A DNA stretch of 64,000 nucleotides from a virus. This document shows positions 49,810-59,281 of the stretch, in pieces (within the stretch, counting starts at the first letter, position 1; the number at the start of each line of letters is the position of its first letter). Location of the stretch: positions 124,001 to 188,000 of the IMG/VR virus record IMGVR_UViG_3300025127_000009. One strand, written 5' to 3'. A program made the position numbers and the translations under genes. The notes under the pieces are model-generated. The model saw only the letters and a program-made list of their open reading frames with translations. It was not told the DNA's origin and did not search any database.

Positions 49810-50664
49810 TCAGAAGTCAGGCCAAAAAAACCCGGCCTCAAGGGGCACCTCCATTTCGGTTGTTGTACCGCAATACATGCACTCAAATGATTCAATCATT
49901 TCAACGTTTGGAACAAGAGCAGTGTAGTTCTTTCTCAAGAATCTAGAATCTCTTGCTGGTAGGTCTAGAATGGCCAGATTTAAAGACGCTGGGTCAGAAA
50001 CACCATCAATAGAAACAATGATAGACTTTAAGAAGTCTGTTGTGTTAGAATCTGCTAGATTGTTCTTTTGTCTCATTTGCTGAGCCTTTTGAATTCTTGC
50101 TTCATCTGCAGATGTCAATAACTTAACTATCACCTCATATCCAGAATGTGGTAAAACAGTTTTAAACGTCCCTTGTGGAGTTAATTCAAAGTTTTCACTT
50201 TGCTCAAACTTTGTAAAATACTTTGTATAATCTTCCAAAACAAAAGTATGATCATTTGGTGTATCACACTCTGGACATACAACCCTTGTTTCATATTCTT
50301 CGCCGTATCCCGTAATACGCGCTGCAATCATAATTGCTGACTTATCACCGATAAGTAAATCTGAAACTTTTATGTCTTGATTAACAAGAATATTTTGAAT
50401 AAATTTATCAACAGCCAAACCTTTTCGCAATAAGGCTGGGGACGTTAAAATATCCTCATCTCTCGCTGTCATATATCTAATTTCCACAACCTCTTGGTTA
50501 TGAAGGGCATGCCCCTCCGGATAAAAAAGCCCCCTAGAGGGCAATTCAACAAACTCTGTATTCGCAGTTCGTCTAGATGTATCTTGAGGGGGTGCGTGAT
50601 CTGCTACCGCGCTTTGTTCGGGTGGTGGCTGCTGAGCCTGCACCCGCTTAGAATTTCTACTCAT
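49810..50664 (-). CDS. T4 baseplate protein family (gp26-like)
   Basis: 284 residues. FVELPSRGLFYPEGHALHNQ then RYMTARDEDILTSPALLRKG, LLIGDKSAIMIAARITGYGE and a pair of Cys motifs VVCPECDTPN and ECMYCGTTTEM, a likely zinc site. These fit the T4_baseplate (gp26) family that assembles the baseplate hub. The gene has GTGAGG before its ATG and precedes the tape-measure genes. Confidence 0.8.
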   Translation of the reverse strand: MSRNSKRVQAQQPPPEQSAVADHAPPQDTSRRTANTEFVELPSRGLFYPEGHALHNQEVVEIRYMTARDEDILTSPALLRKGLAVDKFIQNILVNQDIKVSDLLIGDKSAIMIAARITGYGEEYETRVVCPECDTPNDHTFVLEDYTKYFTKFEQSENFELTPQGTFKTVLPHSGYEVIVKLLTSADEARIQKAQQMRQKNNLADSNTTDFLKSIIVSIDGVSDPASLNLAILDLPARDSRFLRKNYTALVPNVEMIESFECMYCGTTTEMEVPLEAGFFWPDF

Positions 50665-50737
50665 AATAACCTCACTTTAACATAACAATTCTAAACTAAA
50701 TTTATTATAAAACAAAATCAACTTGTATTTTGTCTAA

Positions 50738-51394
50738 TTAAACGCCAGGAGCCTGGTTTGGTCCTCTGACGTTTTGTGTTGTCGAACCAGCAAAACCAGC
50801 AGTACCAGTTTCATTGTTTCTTTGTGCCGAAATCATTGCGCCTCTATCGACTGTTCCCTTTGTCTCCAAGTTCGCCCAGTCATATCTCATTGTCAATTCA
50901 ACATTGACCAACTCATCAGACTCATAATCAAGGTCACCAAAGTTCACACTCTTAATCCACGGATTGTATAGAGTCCAAGTCTCAATTGGAGAACCATTTT
51001 CATCAATTGTATGGATAAACACTCTACCGCCAACGGCACTAGTTGCGCGGGCCTTCGAAAAGGTGACAATATTGCTTGCTACGCCACGTTCCAGTGGATC
51101 ATTAAGAAACTGATGAGGAGGAACGTATCCGGAAAGAAGCATAAGGTCAGTCATAGTCTTGGAAGCATCAGGATCAACTGGGTCAACAAGTGTCATGCTG
51201 ATTTCATCCCATTCAAGCCTTCCAGGATAATAAAACTTATAGTTAATAAAACTATGCTCAGATTCAGAAACTGAAAAATTAGGCTTTCCTGTTGTCTTAA
51301 CAATCCACTGTGGGATTCCGTTAAAGGAAAGCAGAAACCGATACTTTCTCTTTGGCTCGATGGCCGCATCAGACCAAAACTTATTTTGTGCCAT
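50738..51394 (-). CDS. tail tube protein, gp19-like
   Basis: 218 residues. RKYRFLLSFNGIPQWIVKTT, then FYYPGRLEWDEISMTLVDP and a mid region with WTLYNPWIKSVNFGDLDYES are typical of T4 gp19 tube proteins: N-terminal strands, the Y-P-G-R-x-x-W-x-x-I-x-x-T segment and a D-P-V-D loop. It polymerises into the inner tail tube through which DNA passes. It has a GGAGG ribosome site, and the late-type motif lies directly upstream. Confidence 0.92.
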   Translation of the reverse strand: MAQNKFWSDAAIEPKRKYRFLLSFNGIPQWIVKTTGKPNFSVSESEHSFINYKFYYPGRLEWDEISMTLVDPVDPDASKTMTDLMLLSGYVPPHQFLNDPLERGVASNIVTFSKARATSAVGGRVFIHTIDENGSPIETWTLYNPWIKSVNFGDLDYESDELVNVELTMRYDWANLETKGTVDRGAMISAQRNNETGTAGFAGSTTQNVRGPNQAPGV

Positions 51395-51410
51395 TACGTT
51401 ATTCCTCCTG

Positions 51411-51425
51411 CACTATTAAATAGTG
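51411..51425 (-). promoter_or_regulatory. late-promoter-like palindromic motif before tail tube
   Basis: CACTATTTAATAGTG, a 15-nt palindrome (7+1+7), 16 nt before the ATG at 51394, right before CAGGAGG. The inner 13-mer also occurs at 49594-49606. Confidence 0.5.
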
Positions 51426-51439
51426 TTTCTTAATATTTT

Positions 51440-54400
51440 TTAATCCTCAAATGATGCACCTGTGTTTGTAATCACGAAGTCAATTGCGATAAATTCAATG
51501 GCTCTTGCGGGCTTTAAGAAAATCTTCGCATACATAATGTTTCGGTCAATCAAATCAGGTGTAGTTGTTGTTTCATCTAAAACAACTCTAAACTCTGTCA
51601 AACCAAATCTAGACTTAACACTGTCTAGGAACGGCTCAACAGAACCTCTAAATCTATCCCAGGTTGCTTGAACATTCTGATCAAACAATAATGTTGCCGC
51701 CTTCCTGGAAACCTCTTTCTTAACGTAGATCATAAGTCTTCTAACGTTAATTCTATCAAGTGCCGACTGCGTAACCTGCAGAGTCTTCTGGCCAAAGACC
51801 ACAATCCCTTCTGCTGGGAACTGAGCAATCGGATTTACATTTGCTTCATACAGTTCGTCTCTGTCCTTAGAACTAAGCCTTTGCGAAACCTGTAGCACTG
51901 GAAGACCGCCTGCGCCGTCTGAAAGGCCACCGCGTGTGAAGCCTGCAGGCGCAAACCATAACTCAGAGCGGGCTTCGGTTGAACCAAAAGTACCCAGAGC
52001 AGTTACAGAAGGTGGTACCCAAACTTGAGCATCATTAATTGTATCTGCAATCTTTACCCAAGGAAAGAAGCAACAAGCATAACTTGAATTGAGTCCTCTT
52101 GCTTCTAGAGTGTTTACTGCAGCGTCAACACTAGCGTCCGAAATTCTCTTTTGGAAACTCTTGTTGTTCTCAGTGTTTGGCACATACCCACCATTTTCAA
52201 TATCGATGATTGCCAAAGCATCTGCTCTATCTTCGCAAACACTAATCATGTGATTTGTGACTCTTGGCTCAGTAACACCAGGTGCCACAAGAGTATTCAT
52301 CTCAATAACCTCTGGATCTGCTACTGAATCAATTGCTCTCTTAAGAGAGGCAATCTCATAACTAGTAATTTCTGATTTACCACTCATCTTACTATTGCGG
52401 AAAGCCTCTTTCTCAGTGATATCCAATCCATCGAAACCACCGTATACAGGGGCTGTAAACTTAGTATATCCTGATCTGATCAGGTCTTTATACCCATTAC
52501 CGGTGTTCGAAGCGTCTCTCTTTGCTGTGTAAGAAAGATTTCTTTTTCTTGAACCCTGAATATAGAAGGCTGCTCCAACATCTCTTGGTGCAATACCGCC
52601 CTGATCAACCTTACCAACTGGATCACTCAAAGATCCTGATGATCTGTGATTAAGGACTAAATCATCCAGAGAGAAGTGAAAAGAAACTTCTGTGTTTGTT
52701 CCATCTGCATCTTTTACGCCAGCACCCATGAATGCCTTTCCCATTCTTCTAGTCACGTCTGTGAAAGAAGGATCAAATCTTGTGTTAGATGGAGTTCTAT
52801 AGGTTGACACGCCAAAGTATGCTCTCTTGTTTTCAGACAATCCTTCAGCCGAAGAAGAAATACGAAGAGGCAATGTCGGATAAACAAGACTTGCTGTAGC
52901 ATTTGCTGGTAAACCTGCCAGTAAATTAGCACTGGTATGGCCAGGAAATGCCTTCCAAGTACTGGTTCTTGAAAATGTAGCAAGCACATCTGAAGCATTA
53001 CAGGTTGGTGCTAAGTTAAACCCTGTTCCACCTGAAGTTGTGGTCGCCTTAAGGCCAACAGAGGCTACTGTACCAGTCTTGTATCTAGGAGGCCCAATAA
53101 ATCCAAAAGGCAAGAGTGCTGGATCTGTTGCACCTGCATCTACGTCAGTCTGTATCTCTACTCTAAAGAAAGAAGACTGATTTGGAAAATTACCGTAAAT
53201 TCTGTATCTTTGATCTACAGTGTCCCATTCACGATACTGATCACCAATCTTTCGACCAATATAGTTTCTAGAATTAGGATTAAGTGTACATTGTGAAAAT
53301 CTTTCCAGAACAATTGGTCTAGCGTCATTGTCTGCAATTCTTCTCACTAACACTGTGAAACTACCGTATGGATTAACATCGGTAGGTGCTTTAATATCAG
53401 AGATCGAAACCTTAAGATACTTGGTATTCCACCCACCGTCGTTAATGCCGTGAAGTCTAAATAACTTCTGCATGTTTGCTGGCTCATATGCTGCGCCGTC
53501 AGTATCTAAATCTTGGCTGATGAACCAACCAGTGCAGGAGTTTTGATTTTCTAGATCTCTATTTAAACTGTTGTTGGTTGAATGCAATGGTAGTATTGCA
53601 CCACATAGAGAATCGTCAGCGCTCAAAGCACCGTGAAAATTTAATTTGTTAGTCGAGTTTTGCTGGCCGTGGACATCCTTAACATACCTATCGAATGTCT
53701 CGCCCAAAAAGTAGTTCTTTAATGCATCTGTTCTAGTAGTCTCAGCATTAATCAAGGTTGGGTTTGTGTTAAAAACCTTTCTAATATATTTATCAGAATC
53801 TCTATCAAAGTTGAATACAACCCTCTTTGCCGTCTGAGTACCATCATAGAAAAAGGCTGCAAATTCCATCTTTGCTGGCTGTGTCGCCCTTACAAGAGCG
53901 TGAGAAGCCGTAATTGCACTTGTTCCCGCACGCTTACCTGAACCGCCCGCTCTTTCGCGAATACCTTGTACTTTTGTTAATGCTGGAGCAGCACCTGAAA
54001 GAATAATACCGCCTTTGTTCATGTACCAAACTGCTGCCAAAGTTCCTGTCAAGGTTGTGGGTGATGCAGCGTGGCCAGCAACATTGTGCCCTGACATGGA
54101 TGATCTGGCATCAATGCCACCTGTCGAAAAGAGATAAAGTCCGTATATGGCAGATTTACTAGCACTACCAGGATCACTTGCATCCAAGGATTGATCAAGT
54201 TTCCAACCTGCTGCACCAGCGGTAGCAGCGGCGGGATCTTCTACGCCCAAAAGTCGTACAACATTGACTGGGCCACTGTTTTGTAAAAAGGCTTGGGCTG
54301 CATAAGCAGCATAAGTAGGAGCAGTTCTATTTCCATCTCTCCATACATCTCCGCCTTGCCCACCTGGCATTGGATTACCAAAAACTTCTACAAACTGAGT

Positions 54401-54556
54401 CATAGAATCAACAGTCAATGGAATAAGGCCAGGTCCTTTTTCTAGCCTACCAATTACGGTGGGGCCTACTGCTGCTGGTGGTCTTGGAAGTTGTGAGTTA
54501 TCAATTTCATTCAGAAACACGCCTGGGGATACGAATTTAAACCTTTTTACAGACAT
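51440..54556 (-). CDS. tail sheath protein, gp18-like
   Basis: 1038 residues. The N-terminus VSPGVFLNEIDNSQLPRPPA then VGPTVIGRLEKGPGLIPLTV matches contractile sheath proteins; the C-terminal domain has QFPAEGIVVFGQKTLQV, RINVRRLMIYVKKEV and TWDRFRGSVEPFL, closing with RAIEFIAIDFVITNTG. It is much longer than T4 gp18 (659), with extra beta-rich middle domains that may decorate the tail surface. The sheath contracts to drive the tube into the cell. AAAAGGAG precedes the ATG. Confidence 0.95.
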   Translation of the reverse strand: MSVKRFKFVSPGVFLNEIDNSQLPRPPAAVGPTVIGRLEKGPGLIPLTVDSMTQFVEVFGNPMPGGQGGDVWRDGNRTAPTYAAYAAQAFLQNSGPVNVVRLLGVEDPAAATAGAAGWKLDQSLDASDPGSASKSAIYGLYLFSTGGIDARSSMSGHNVAGHAASPTTLTGTLAAVWYMNKGGIILSGAAPALTKVQGIRERAGGSGKRAGTSAITASHALVRATQPAKMEFAAFFYDGTQTAKRVVFNFDRDSDKYIRKVFNTNPTLINAETTRTDALKNYFLGETFDRYVKDVHGQQNSTNKLNFHGALSADDSLCGAILPLHSTNNSLNRDLENQNSCTGWFISQDLDTDGAAYEPANMQKLFRLHGINDGGWNTKYLKVSISDIKAPTDVNPYGSFTVLVRRIADNDARPIVLERFSQCTLNPNSRNYIGRKIGDQYREWDTVDQRYRIYGNFPNQSSFFRVEIQTDVDAGATDPALLPFGFIGPPRYKTGTVASVGLKATTTSGGTGFNLAPTCNASDVLATFSRTSTWKAFPGHTSANLLAGLPANATASLVYPTLPLRISSSAEGLSENKRAYFGVSTYRTPSNTRFDPSFTDVTRRMGKAFMGAGVKDADGTNTEVSFHFSLDDLVLNHRSSGSLSDPVGKVDQGGIAPRDVGAAFYIQGSRKRNLSYTAKRDASNTGNGYKDLIRSGYTKFTAPVYGGFDGLDITEKEAFRNSKMSGKSEITSYEIASLKRAIDSVADPEVIEMNTLVAPGVTEPRVTNHMISVCEDRADALAIIDIENGGYVPNTENNKSFQKRISDASVDAAVNTLEARGLNSSYACCFFPWVKIADTINDAQVWVPPSVTALGTFGSTEARSELWFAPAGFTRGGLSDGAGGLPVLQVSQRLSSKDRDELYEANVNPIAQFPAEGIVVFGQKTLQVTQSALDRINVRRLMIYVKKEVSRKAATLLFDQNVQATWDRFRGSVEPFLDSVKSRFGLTEFRVVLDETTTTPDLIDRNIMYAKIFLKPARAIEFIAIDFVITNTGASFED

Positions 54557-54603
54557 ACTAAAAATCTCCTTTTAACAAAATAAAAAAACTATTTTATTTC
54601 TCT

Positions 54604-54615
54604 CTAATAAATAGT
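54604..54615 (-). promoter_or_regulatory. late-promoter-like motif before tail sheath
   Basis: ACTATTTATTAG on the minus strand, 48 nt before the sheath ATG. It shares the CTATTTA core with the motifs before gp19-like and gene 49273. Confidence 0.45.
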
Positions 54616-54646
54616 ATCTGCTTTTCTCAAAGGAATTGAAAAGAAT

Positions 54647-54675
54647 GAAAAGAAAAGGGGGACCGAAGCCCCCCT
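54647..54675 (-). terminator. rho-independent terminator after fibre gene
   Basis: Minus strand: an 8-bp stem AGGGGGGC / GTCCCCCT (one G-U) with UUCG tetraloop, followed by TTTCTTTTC. It lies about 30 nt after the stop of the 1252-residue fibre gene and before the sheath motif. Confidence 0.9.
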
Positions 54676-54703
54676 AGTGATGGAAATTAGTTCACTTTGT
54701 TGT

Positions 54704-57700
54704 TTAAGACTTGTACAACTCAGAACCAGAAAGGTAGGTAACTTGAAGAACGTCATCAGAGTCCATTGCCAAGTTAGGATGCAAAAAGATAGAAGCAGAT
54801 AGTGGCGAGCCACCAGCGCCTACTGTCTTATGTTCACGATAATCCAAGTTCAAGTGGTTGCCAGAAGGCTTACCTGTAATACCTGTCTTCTGAACGTGTA
54901 AACCGTTTAACAAGACACCATTAAGGTAGACGCACAATGAACCAGATTGTGGTGTAATTGCTGTACCCAATGAAGCGGTGAGATAATCACTACTCATTGC
55001 CTCTGCATTACCACTTGCAGTTCTCATAAACACTCTTCTGTTGAAACCAACAGATAATTTGCCACCGTCGTTGACAAGACCACCGTGAGCATCACCAGCG
55101 TCCAAGTTAATGTCAGATGCCATAAGAGCACCAGTAAGGAACATCGTACCTTGGATGTGAGCATCCTTGAAACTCTTTGCTGCAGAACCAAGATCAATAT
55201 CATTGTCAGTAGCAGGAGCGAGCAAGCCGTCTGTTAAGACCAATTGATCAGCACCTCCGACATCCATGATAATTCCAGCGGAATCGGCTGCAGCCATTTT
55301 AATCTGACCATCAACAGTGAGAGTCAAATCTGCTGCTGTGCCTGCTCCATCAACGGTGGTAATCGTAAGAGTACCATCTGCTGCAGAATCAAAAGTAACA
55401 GTGTCACCTGATGAAGGTGTGAAAACAATTTGATCAAGGTGTGCTGTACCATCAAGATAAAGATCTTTAAATTGGCCACCTGCATGACCAAGATCAACAT
55501 CATTGTTGGTTTCTGGTCTAAGAACACCATCTTCCAATCTAATCTCTGTAGTACCACCGATGTTAAAATCAAGTGCGAGGTTAGAGTGATCATACAAGAT
55601 AGCAGCGTTGCCTGCTGTAGAATCATCGCCGCCGATCTTAAGACCACCACCATCAGAGTTAGCAGAATTAGCATCTACCGCTGCAACAATCAATTTATCA
55701 GCAATTTCCAAAGTAGTTGCAGTCTTGGTGACAGAGTTAAGAACCTGCACGTCAAGATGGTCAACTGTCAACTGGTGAAATTCACCAATAGAGCCTGAAA
55801 TGTCAGAACCCTTAAGGTCGTGGAAAGTACCAGCAGAACCAGAAATTGTTCCTGCACTAGTAACGTTTGGAGTAAAACTCCAAGCGGCACCTGCAACCTT
55901 CACAACGTTATCACCATTCTCATCATAGAAAATCTTGGAATCATCATCGCTACCCAAGATAAGGTGCTTATCATCAGCAACCAAAAGGCCTGCAGAAGCA
56001 GTAACCTGGCCGACTGCTGTGACAACCTGGCTTGAATCAACTGTCATCGCGATTGTTGTGCCATGAGTTGCACCTACACCAATTTCAAGTTTATCAGTAC
56101 CATCATCAAGACCAACACGATAGTCCTGCGCGTTACCGTCAAAAACTAGCATTGTGTCTTCTGCTTCAGTATCACCAATGACAAGTTTCGGATTTGTACC
56201 AGCGATAACAACACCTGCAGCAGGCTGATGAATTCTTAGTTGATCTGTGCCATTTTCATCATACTCAATTGCCGCATCGCCGCCAGTACCAAATTCAATT
56301 TTGGTATCATCGCTGATTCTAAGAGTTGCACCAGCGTAAAGAAGTGTATCGGTACCATCTTCATCATACTCAAAACTTGCATCCTGGTTTGAACCAAAAG
56401 TAAGTTTTGTATCATCAGCAATAGCAAGACCATTGCTTGCACCCATAGTGAATAAATCACTGCCACCAATCTCAAATGCAATAACATCATCTGATTGAGC
56501 GCGAATAGAAGTATCATCATCAGCGTCTAGATCAATACGACCTGTACCACCCATGCTAATGCTACCCTGACCCTGTAGGTCGATTGCATCAACATATAGA
56601 TTTGACCAAGCCAAACTAGAAGCACCCAGTGCTCTGGCACTATCTGTAGAAGGTGTCAAATCACTGTCAAAACGACCAGTCGCAGTAATGGTATCACTAG
56701 TAGCGTTACCAAGATCGACGTTGCCATTAGCAACCAAATTGTTTAACGTTGCTGTACCACCGACACCAAAGTTGTCGCTGATGGATGCTGATTGTGCGTA
56801 AACAACATTCCAAGACTTTGTGGCGCTACCAAGACTATTTTGATTGTGAGTCTTAGGAACAAGACTTGTAATGATGCTTGCTGCAACAGCAAGTGTATCA
56901 CTATCTGCATCACCAAGAAGTACATTACCTGATGCTGTGATGTTTGTGGAGACAGATGCAGACAAGTAAGACTCAAGGTGATCAAGAGTCACTGCTCTTG
57001 CTGAGCCGCCCTTCGCCTGTACCACGATTCTATCCTCACCGCTCATGGAACCCGAAGTCACACTAGCCTCTGAGAAGTCTAAGTGACCAATTTCAACTGA
57101 ACCTGACGCAACCTGTTTGCCTTTTACGGCACCTTGAGCCAATAATTTACTACCAATCTTTGTCAATCCCATATCTGTTCCTCCTCCGCCGCCACCGCCG
57201 CCGCCGCCTCCGCCGCCGCCGCCTGACGCCATGTTGTTGATTGAAAAAATACGAACGCTATTACCTGAATTAACTGAACTAGGACTATGTGTTGCGATTG
57301 CTACCCTGTTATCTACAACGGGGCTAACATCGTGAAAAGACCAATTACTGCCAGCATAAAAACGATGCTGGAATGTGCTGTCTGCTACTGTTGTGCTCTT
57401 CCAACCTGATGAAGCATCATACTCCCAAGCAATTAACTTAGGTGTAGTACTTGACGCATCTACCCCGTCTGTATCTGAGATAGCAAAGAACCTATTACCG
57501 TTAAATCGGTCAGGCAGATAGCCTCTAAGGTTCCAAGAAAAAATATCTTGAGCAGTTGTTGTCAAACTAGCAGCGTTTGCTGGATACCACTCTCCTGGAT
57601 TGCCCGAAGCCGAAACAGCGGTATACAGATCAACTCCTGTTGGATCTCCTAGTCCTGAAGCAGGATAGGTGTCTGTTGTTCCATCAGCACCAACCATAAG

Positions 57701-58462
57701 GGTCGTATTACTACCTGAATGATAATGCAGGCCTGAACCAAGAAATTTGTGAGTGGTTGTATCACCTACAATGTTGTCTTCGTGTCTCCAGTGGGCTGAT
57801 GATGCGCCGGTTTGGCCAGACTTCAATGTTATTGCATTAACTCTACCCGCTCCGGAACCGTGATTTATATCAGAAAGCATAAAGGTTATATCGCTAGCCC
57901 AAGTGGCACCTTGATAGTCTGGTGAATTTCCTGTATTTAACTCAGAAAAGCCATCTTCATCAATGTTCCAATCACTGCCATCATAATAAATGTAGTGCAA
58001 ATCAGAACCATTCAACTCTACCATTGCACCCCTAGTTCTGCTAGGGTTCATCACAAGAGCAAACTCATCCTGATAGTGACCAATTTCATCAACTCTTGTT
58101 TGAGTCCATTGCGCACCGCCTGTATCATTCCAAACAAAAAATTGATACTTACTTGTACCATATCCCAAACCAATAACTTGCGTATCTGAAATAACGGCCA
58201 TGTTTACTAAACGCCAGTTACTGCTACTGTAATTTGAAGAACCGTACTCGCCTGCCTGTGCCCAACCACCTGATCCTGACGACCAAAGATCCCAACCATA
58301 AGTGCTGGTGGCACCGTAGTTCATCTTTTCTGTGGGCACGAATAACTTAGTTCCGTCATTGCTGAAAAAACCACCACGATATTTTGAAGACGCATGTGGT
58401 CCTTGGATATCTGTAATGATTACTGTACCAGCACCGACTGATTCGCTTACTTCATAAGCCAT
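54704..58462 (-). CDS. large tail fibre/appendage protein
   Basis: 1252 residues. Residues about 1-410 are Trp/Ser-rich repeated beta units (SSGSGGWAQAGEYGSS, GGAQWTQTR), possibly a beta-propeller-like domain. A run of 15 glycines (414-428) acts as linker to a fibre part with repeated GTADLTL, IDLGSAAKSFKDAHIQG and ALDHL-type strands, and a C-terminal module ending SIFLHPNLAMDSDDVLQVTY. It is likely a receptor-binding fibre. A TATAAATA motif and AGAGGAGG lie before the ATG, and a terminator follows. Confidence 0.8.
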   Translation of the reverse strand: MAYEVSESVGAGTVIITDIQGPHASSKYRGGFFSNDGTKLFVPTEKMNYGATSTYGWDLWSSGSGGWAQAGEYGSSNYSSSNWRLVNMAVISDTQVIGLGYGTSKYQFFVWNDTGGAQWTQTRVDEIGHYQDEFALVMNPSRTRGAMVELNGSDLHYIYYDGSDWNIDEDGFSELNTGNSPDYQGATWASDITFMLSDINHGSGAGRVNAITLKSGQTGASSAHWRHEDNIVGDTTTHKFLGSGLHYHSGSNTTLMVGADGTTDTYPASGLGDPTGVDLYTAVSASGNPGEWYPANAASLTTTAQDIFSWNLRGYLPDRFNGNRFFAISDTDGVDASSTTPKLIAWEYDASSGWKSTTVADSTFQHRFYAGSNWSFHDVSPVVDNRVAIATHSPSSVNSGNSVRIFSINNMASGGGGGGGGGGGGGGGTDMGLTKIGSKLLAQGAVKGKQVASGSVEIGHLDFSEASVTSGSMSGEDRIVVQAKGGSARAVTLDHLESYLSASVSTNITASGNVLLGDADSDTLAVAASIITSLVPKTHNQNSLGSATKSWNVVYAQSASISDNFGVGGTATLNNLVANGNVDLGNATSDTITATGRFDSDLTPSTDSARALGASSLAWSNLYVDAIDLQGQGSISMGGTGRIDLDADDDTSIRAQSDDVIAFEIGGSDLFTMGASNGLAIADDTKLTFGSNQDASFEYDEDGTDTLLYAGATLRISDDTKIEFGTGGDAAIEYDENGTDQLRIHQPAAGVVIAGTNPKLVIGDTEAEDTMLVFDGNAQDYRVGLDDGTDKLEIGVGATHGTTIAMTVDSSQVVTAVGQVTASAGLLVADDKHLILGSDDDSKIFYDENGDNVVKVAGAAWSFTPNVTSAGTISGSAGTFHDLKGSDISGSIGEFHQLTVDHLDVQVLNSVTKTATTLEIADKLIVAAVDANSANSDGGGLKIGGDDSTAGNAAILYDHSNLALDFNIGGTTEIRLEDGVLRPETNNDVDLGHAGGQFKDLYLDGTAHLDQIVFTPSSGDTVTFDSAADGTLTITTVDGAGTAADLTLTVDGQIKMAAADSAGIIMDVGGADQLVLTDGLLAPATDNDIDLGSAAKSFKDAHIQGTMFLTGALMASDINLDAGDAHGGLVNDGGKLSVGFNRRVFMRTASGNAEAMSSDYLTASLGTAITPQSGSLCVYLNGVLLNGLHVQKTGITGKPSGNHLNLDYREHKTVGAGGSPLSASIFLHPNLAMDSDDVLQVTYLSGSELYKS
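57179..57223 (-). repeat. poly-glycine codon run
   Basis: Fifteen consecutive Gly codons (GGC/GGA/GGT) in the 1252-residue fibre, a low-complexity tract prone to slippage and thus to length variation. Confidence 0.9.
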
Positions 58463-58475
58463 AATCTTCCTCCTC

Positions 58476-58483
58476 TATTTATA
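58476..58483 (-). promoter_or_regulatory. T4-type late promoter TATAAATA
   Basis: TATAAATA on the minus strand, exactly the T4 late promoter consensus, in GAGTATAAATAGAGGAGG, 13 nt before the fibre ATG at 58462. Confidence 0.6.
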
Positions 58484-58550
58484 CTCAAACTACCAAACTG
58501 TATCTTGAATTAAATTAGTTGGGAACAAAACGCAAACTGAAGTAAACATA

Positions 58551-58775
58551 TTAGGAAAATAATAATTTCTTGAGATTTCTCACATTATTGTCAAACTGAC
58601 AATACTCAGAATTTAAGAATTCCAAAGACAGCGCTTGACACTGGGAACTGCTATCATCAAATTCAAAATAGAATTTGCCTGATTCAAGTCTTTTGCAGAT
58701 TAGAAGTCTCATACCTTTTAATTGCAAAAAGGCAGCGATTCCAATGTCAGAAGTAATAAATTTATTGTCGGCCAT
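58551..58775 (-). CDS. small protein resembling DUF5659
   Basis: 74 residues. ITSDIGIAAFLQLKGMRLLI then KFYFEFDDSS and a C-terminal helix NNVRNLKKLLFS follow the DUF5659-like layout (D-x-x-x-A-A-x-L...G...F-x-F-E...). The function is unknown. A weak TATATAGA motif lies 22 nt upstream. It sits between the acidic gene and the fibre gene. Confidence 0.6.
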   Translation of the reverse strand: MADNKFITSDIGIAAFLQLKGMRLLICKRLESGKFYFEFDDSSSQCQALSLEFLNSEYCQFDNNVRNLKKLLFS

Positions 58776-58838
58776 CTTATGTAATTCCTGTTTCCATCTA
58801 TATACTAACTAGTCAGAAGTCCACGAACACGTCGTATT

Positions 58839-59261
58839 TTAGGTTTCTTTCTTAACAAAAACTAGAGTTGTGCCTTCTTGAGTTAGTCTGTAATTAAAGT
58901 TAGGGTTTAGTCTATATTTATCTCTTAGTGATTGTATTAATTTTTCTTGCGAATCTCTAAGCCCTTCTATCCCTTGTAATTTAGAAACTTTTAACACCTC
59001 ATGATCTCTCATGTATGTTCCAAAATCAGAAATGGCTGAGTTAAGTTTGTTGTTAAAAGAAACCATTTTTTTAGACTCCTCCTCTGATATTGGTATATAC
59101 GTATCGTCGTACTCTTCCTCTTCTTCCTCTTCTTCTAGTAATTCTGCATCTTCGTCTTCTATATTCAAGACTTCTGAAGCCATTTGAACCCTATTGGCCA
59201 ATTCAGGGTTCTCTTGTTTGACTTTCTCTAACATTTCGAGCAAATTATTTAGTATTGTCAT
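58839..59261 (-). CDS. acidic coiled-coil protein
   Basis: 140 residues from ATG 59261, which is better placed after AAGGAG than the GTG codon just before it. It has a helical N-terminus (NLLEMLEKVKQENPEL), a very acidic patch (AELLEEEEEEEEYDD), then a helical segment and a beta end (RLTQEGTTLVFVKKE). It may be a small assembly or chaperone protein for the neighbouring fibre. Function unknown. Confidence 0.6.
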   Translation of the reverse strand: MTILNNLLEMLEKVKQENPELANRVQMASEVLNIEDEDAELLEEEEEEEEYDDTYIPISEEESKKMVSFNNKLNSAISDFGTYMRDHEVLKVSKLQGIEGLRDSQEKLIQSLRDKYRLNPNFNYRLTQEGTTLVFVKKET

Positions 59262-59281
59262 CACGCATCTCCTTTTTGTAA

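Noticed and set aside
49806-49895. Extended start of the chaperone-like ORF at 49895
   Set aside because: Would overlap the gp26-like gene by 86 nt. The ATG at 49805 fits the neighbour spacing; the extension is better explained by a possible frameshift.
50665-50737. TATAAT-containing gap before the gp26-like gene as sigma70 promoter
   Set aside because: No acceptable -35 hexamer 16-18 nt upstream.
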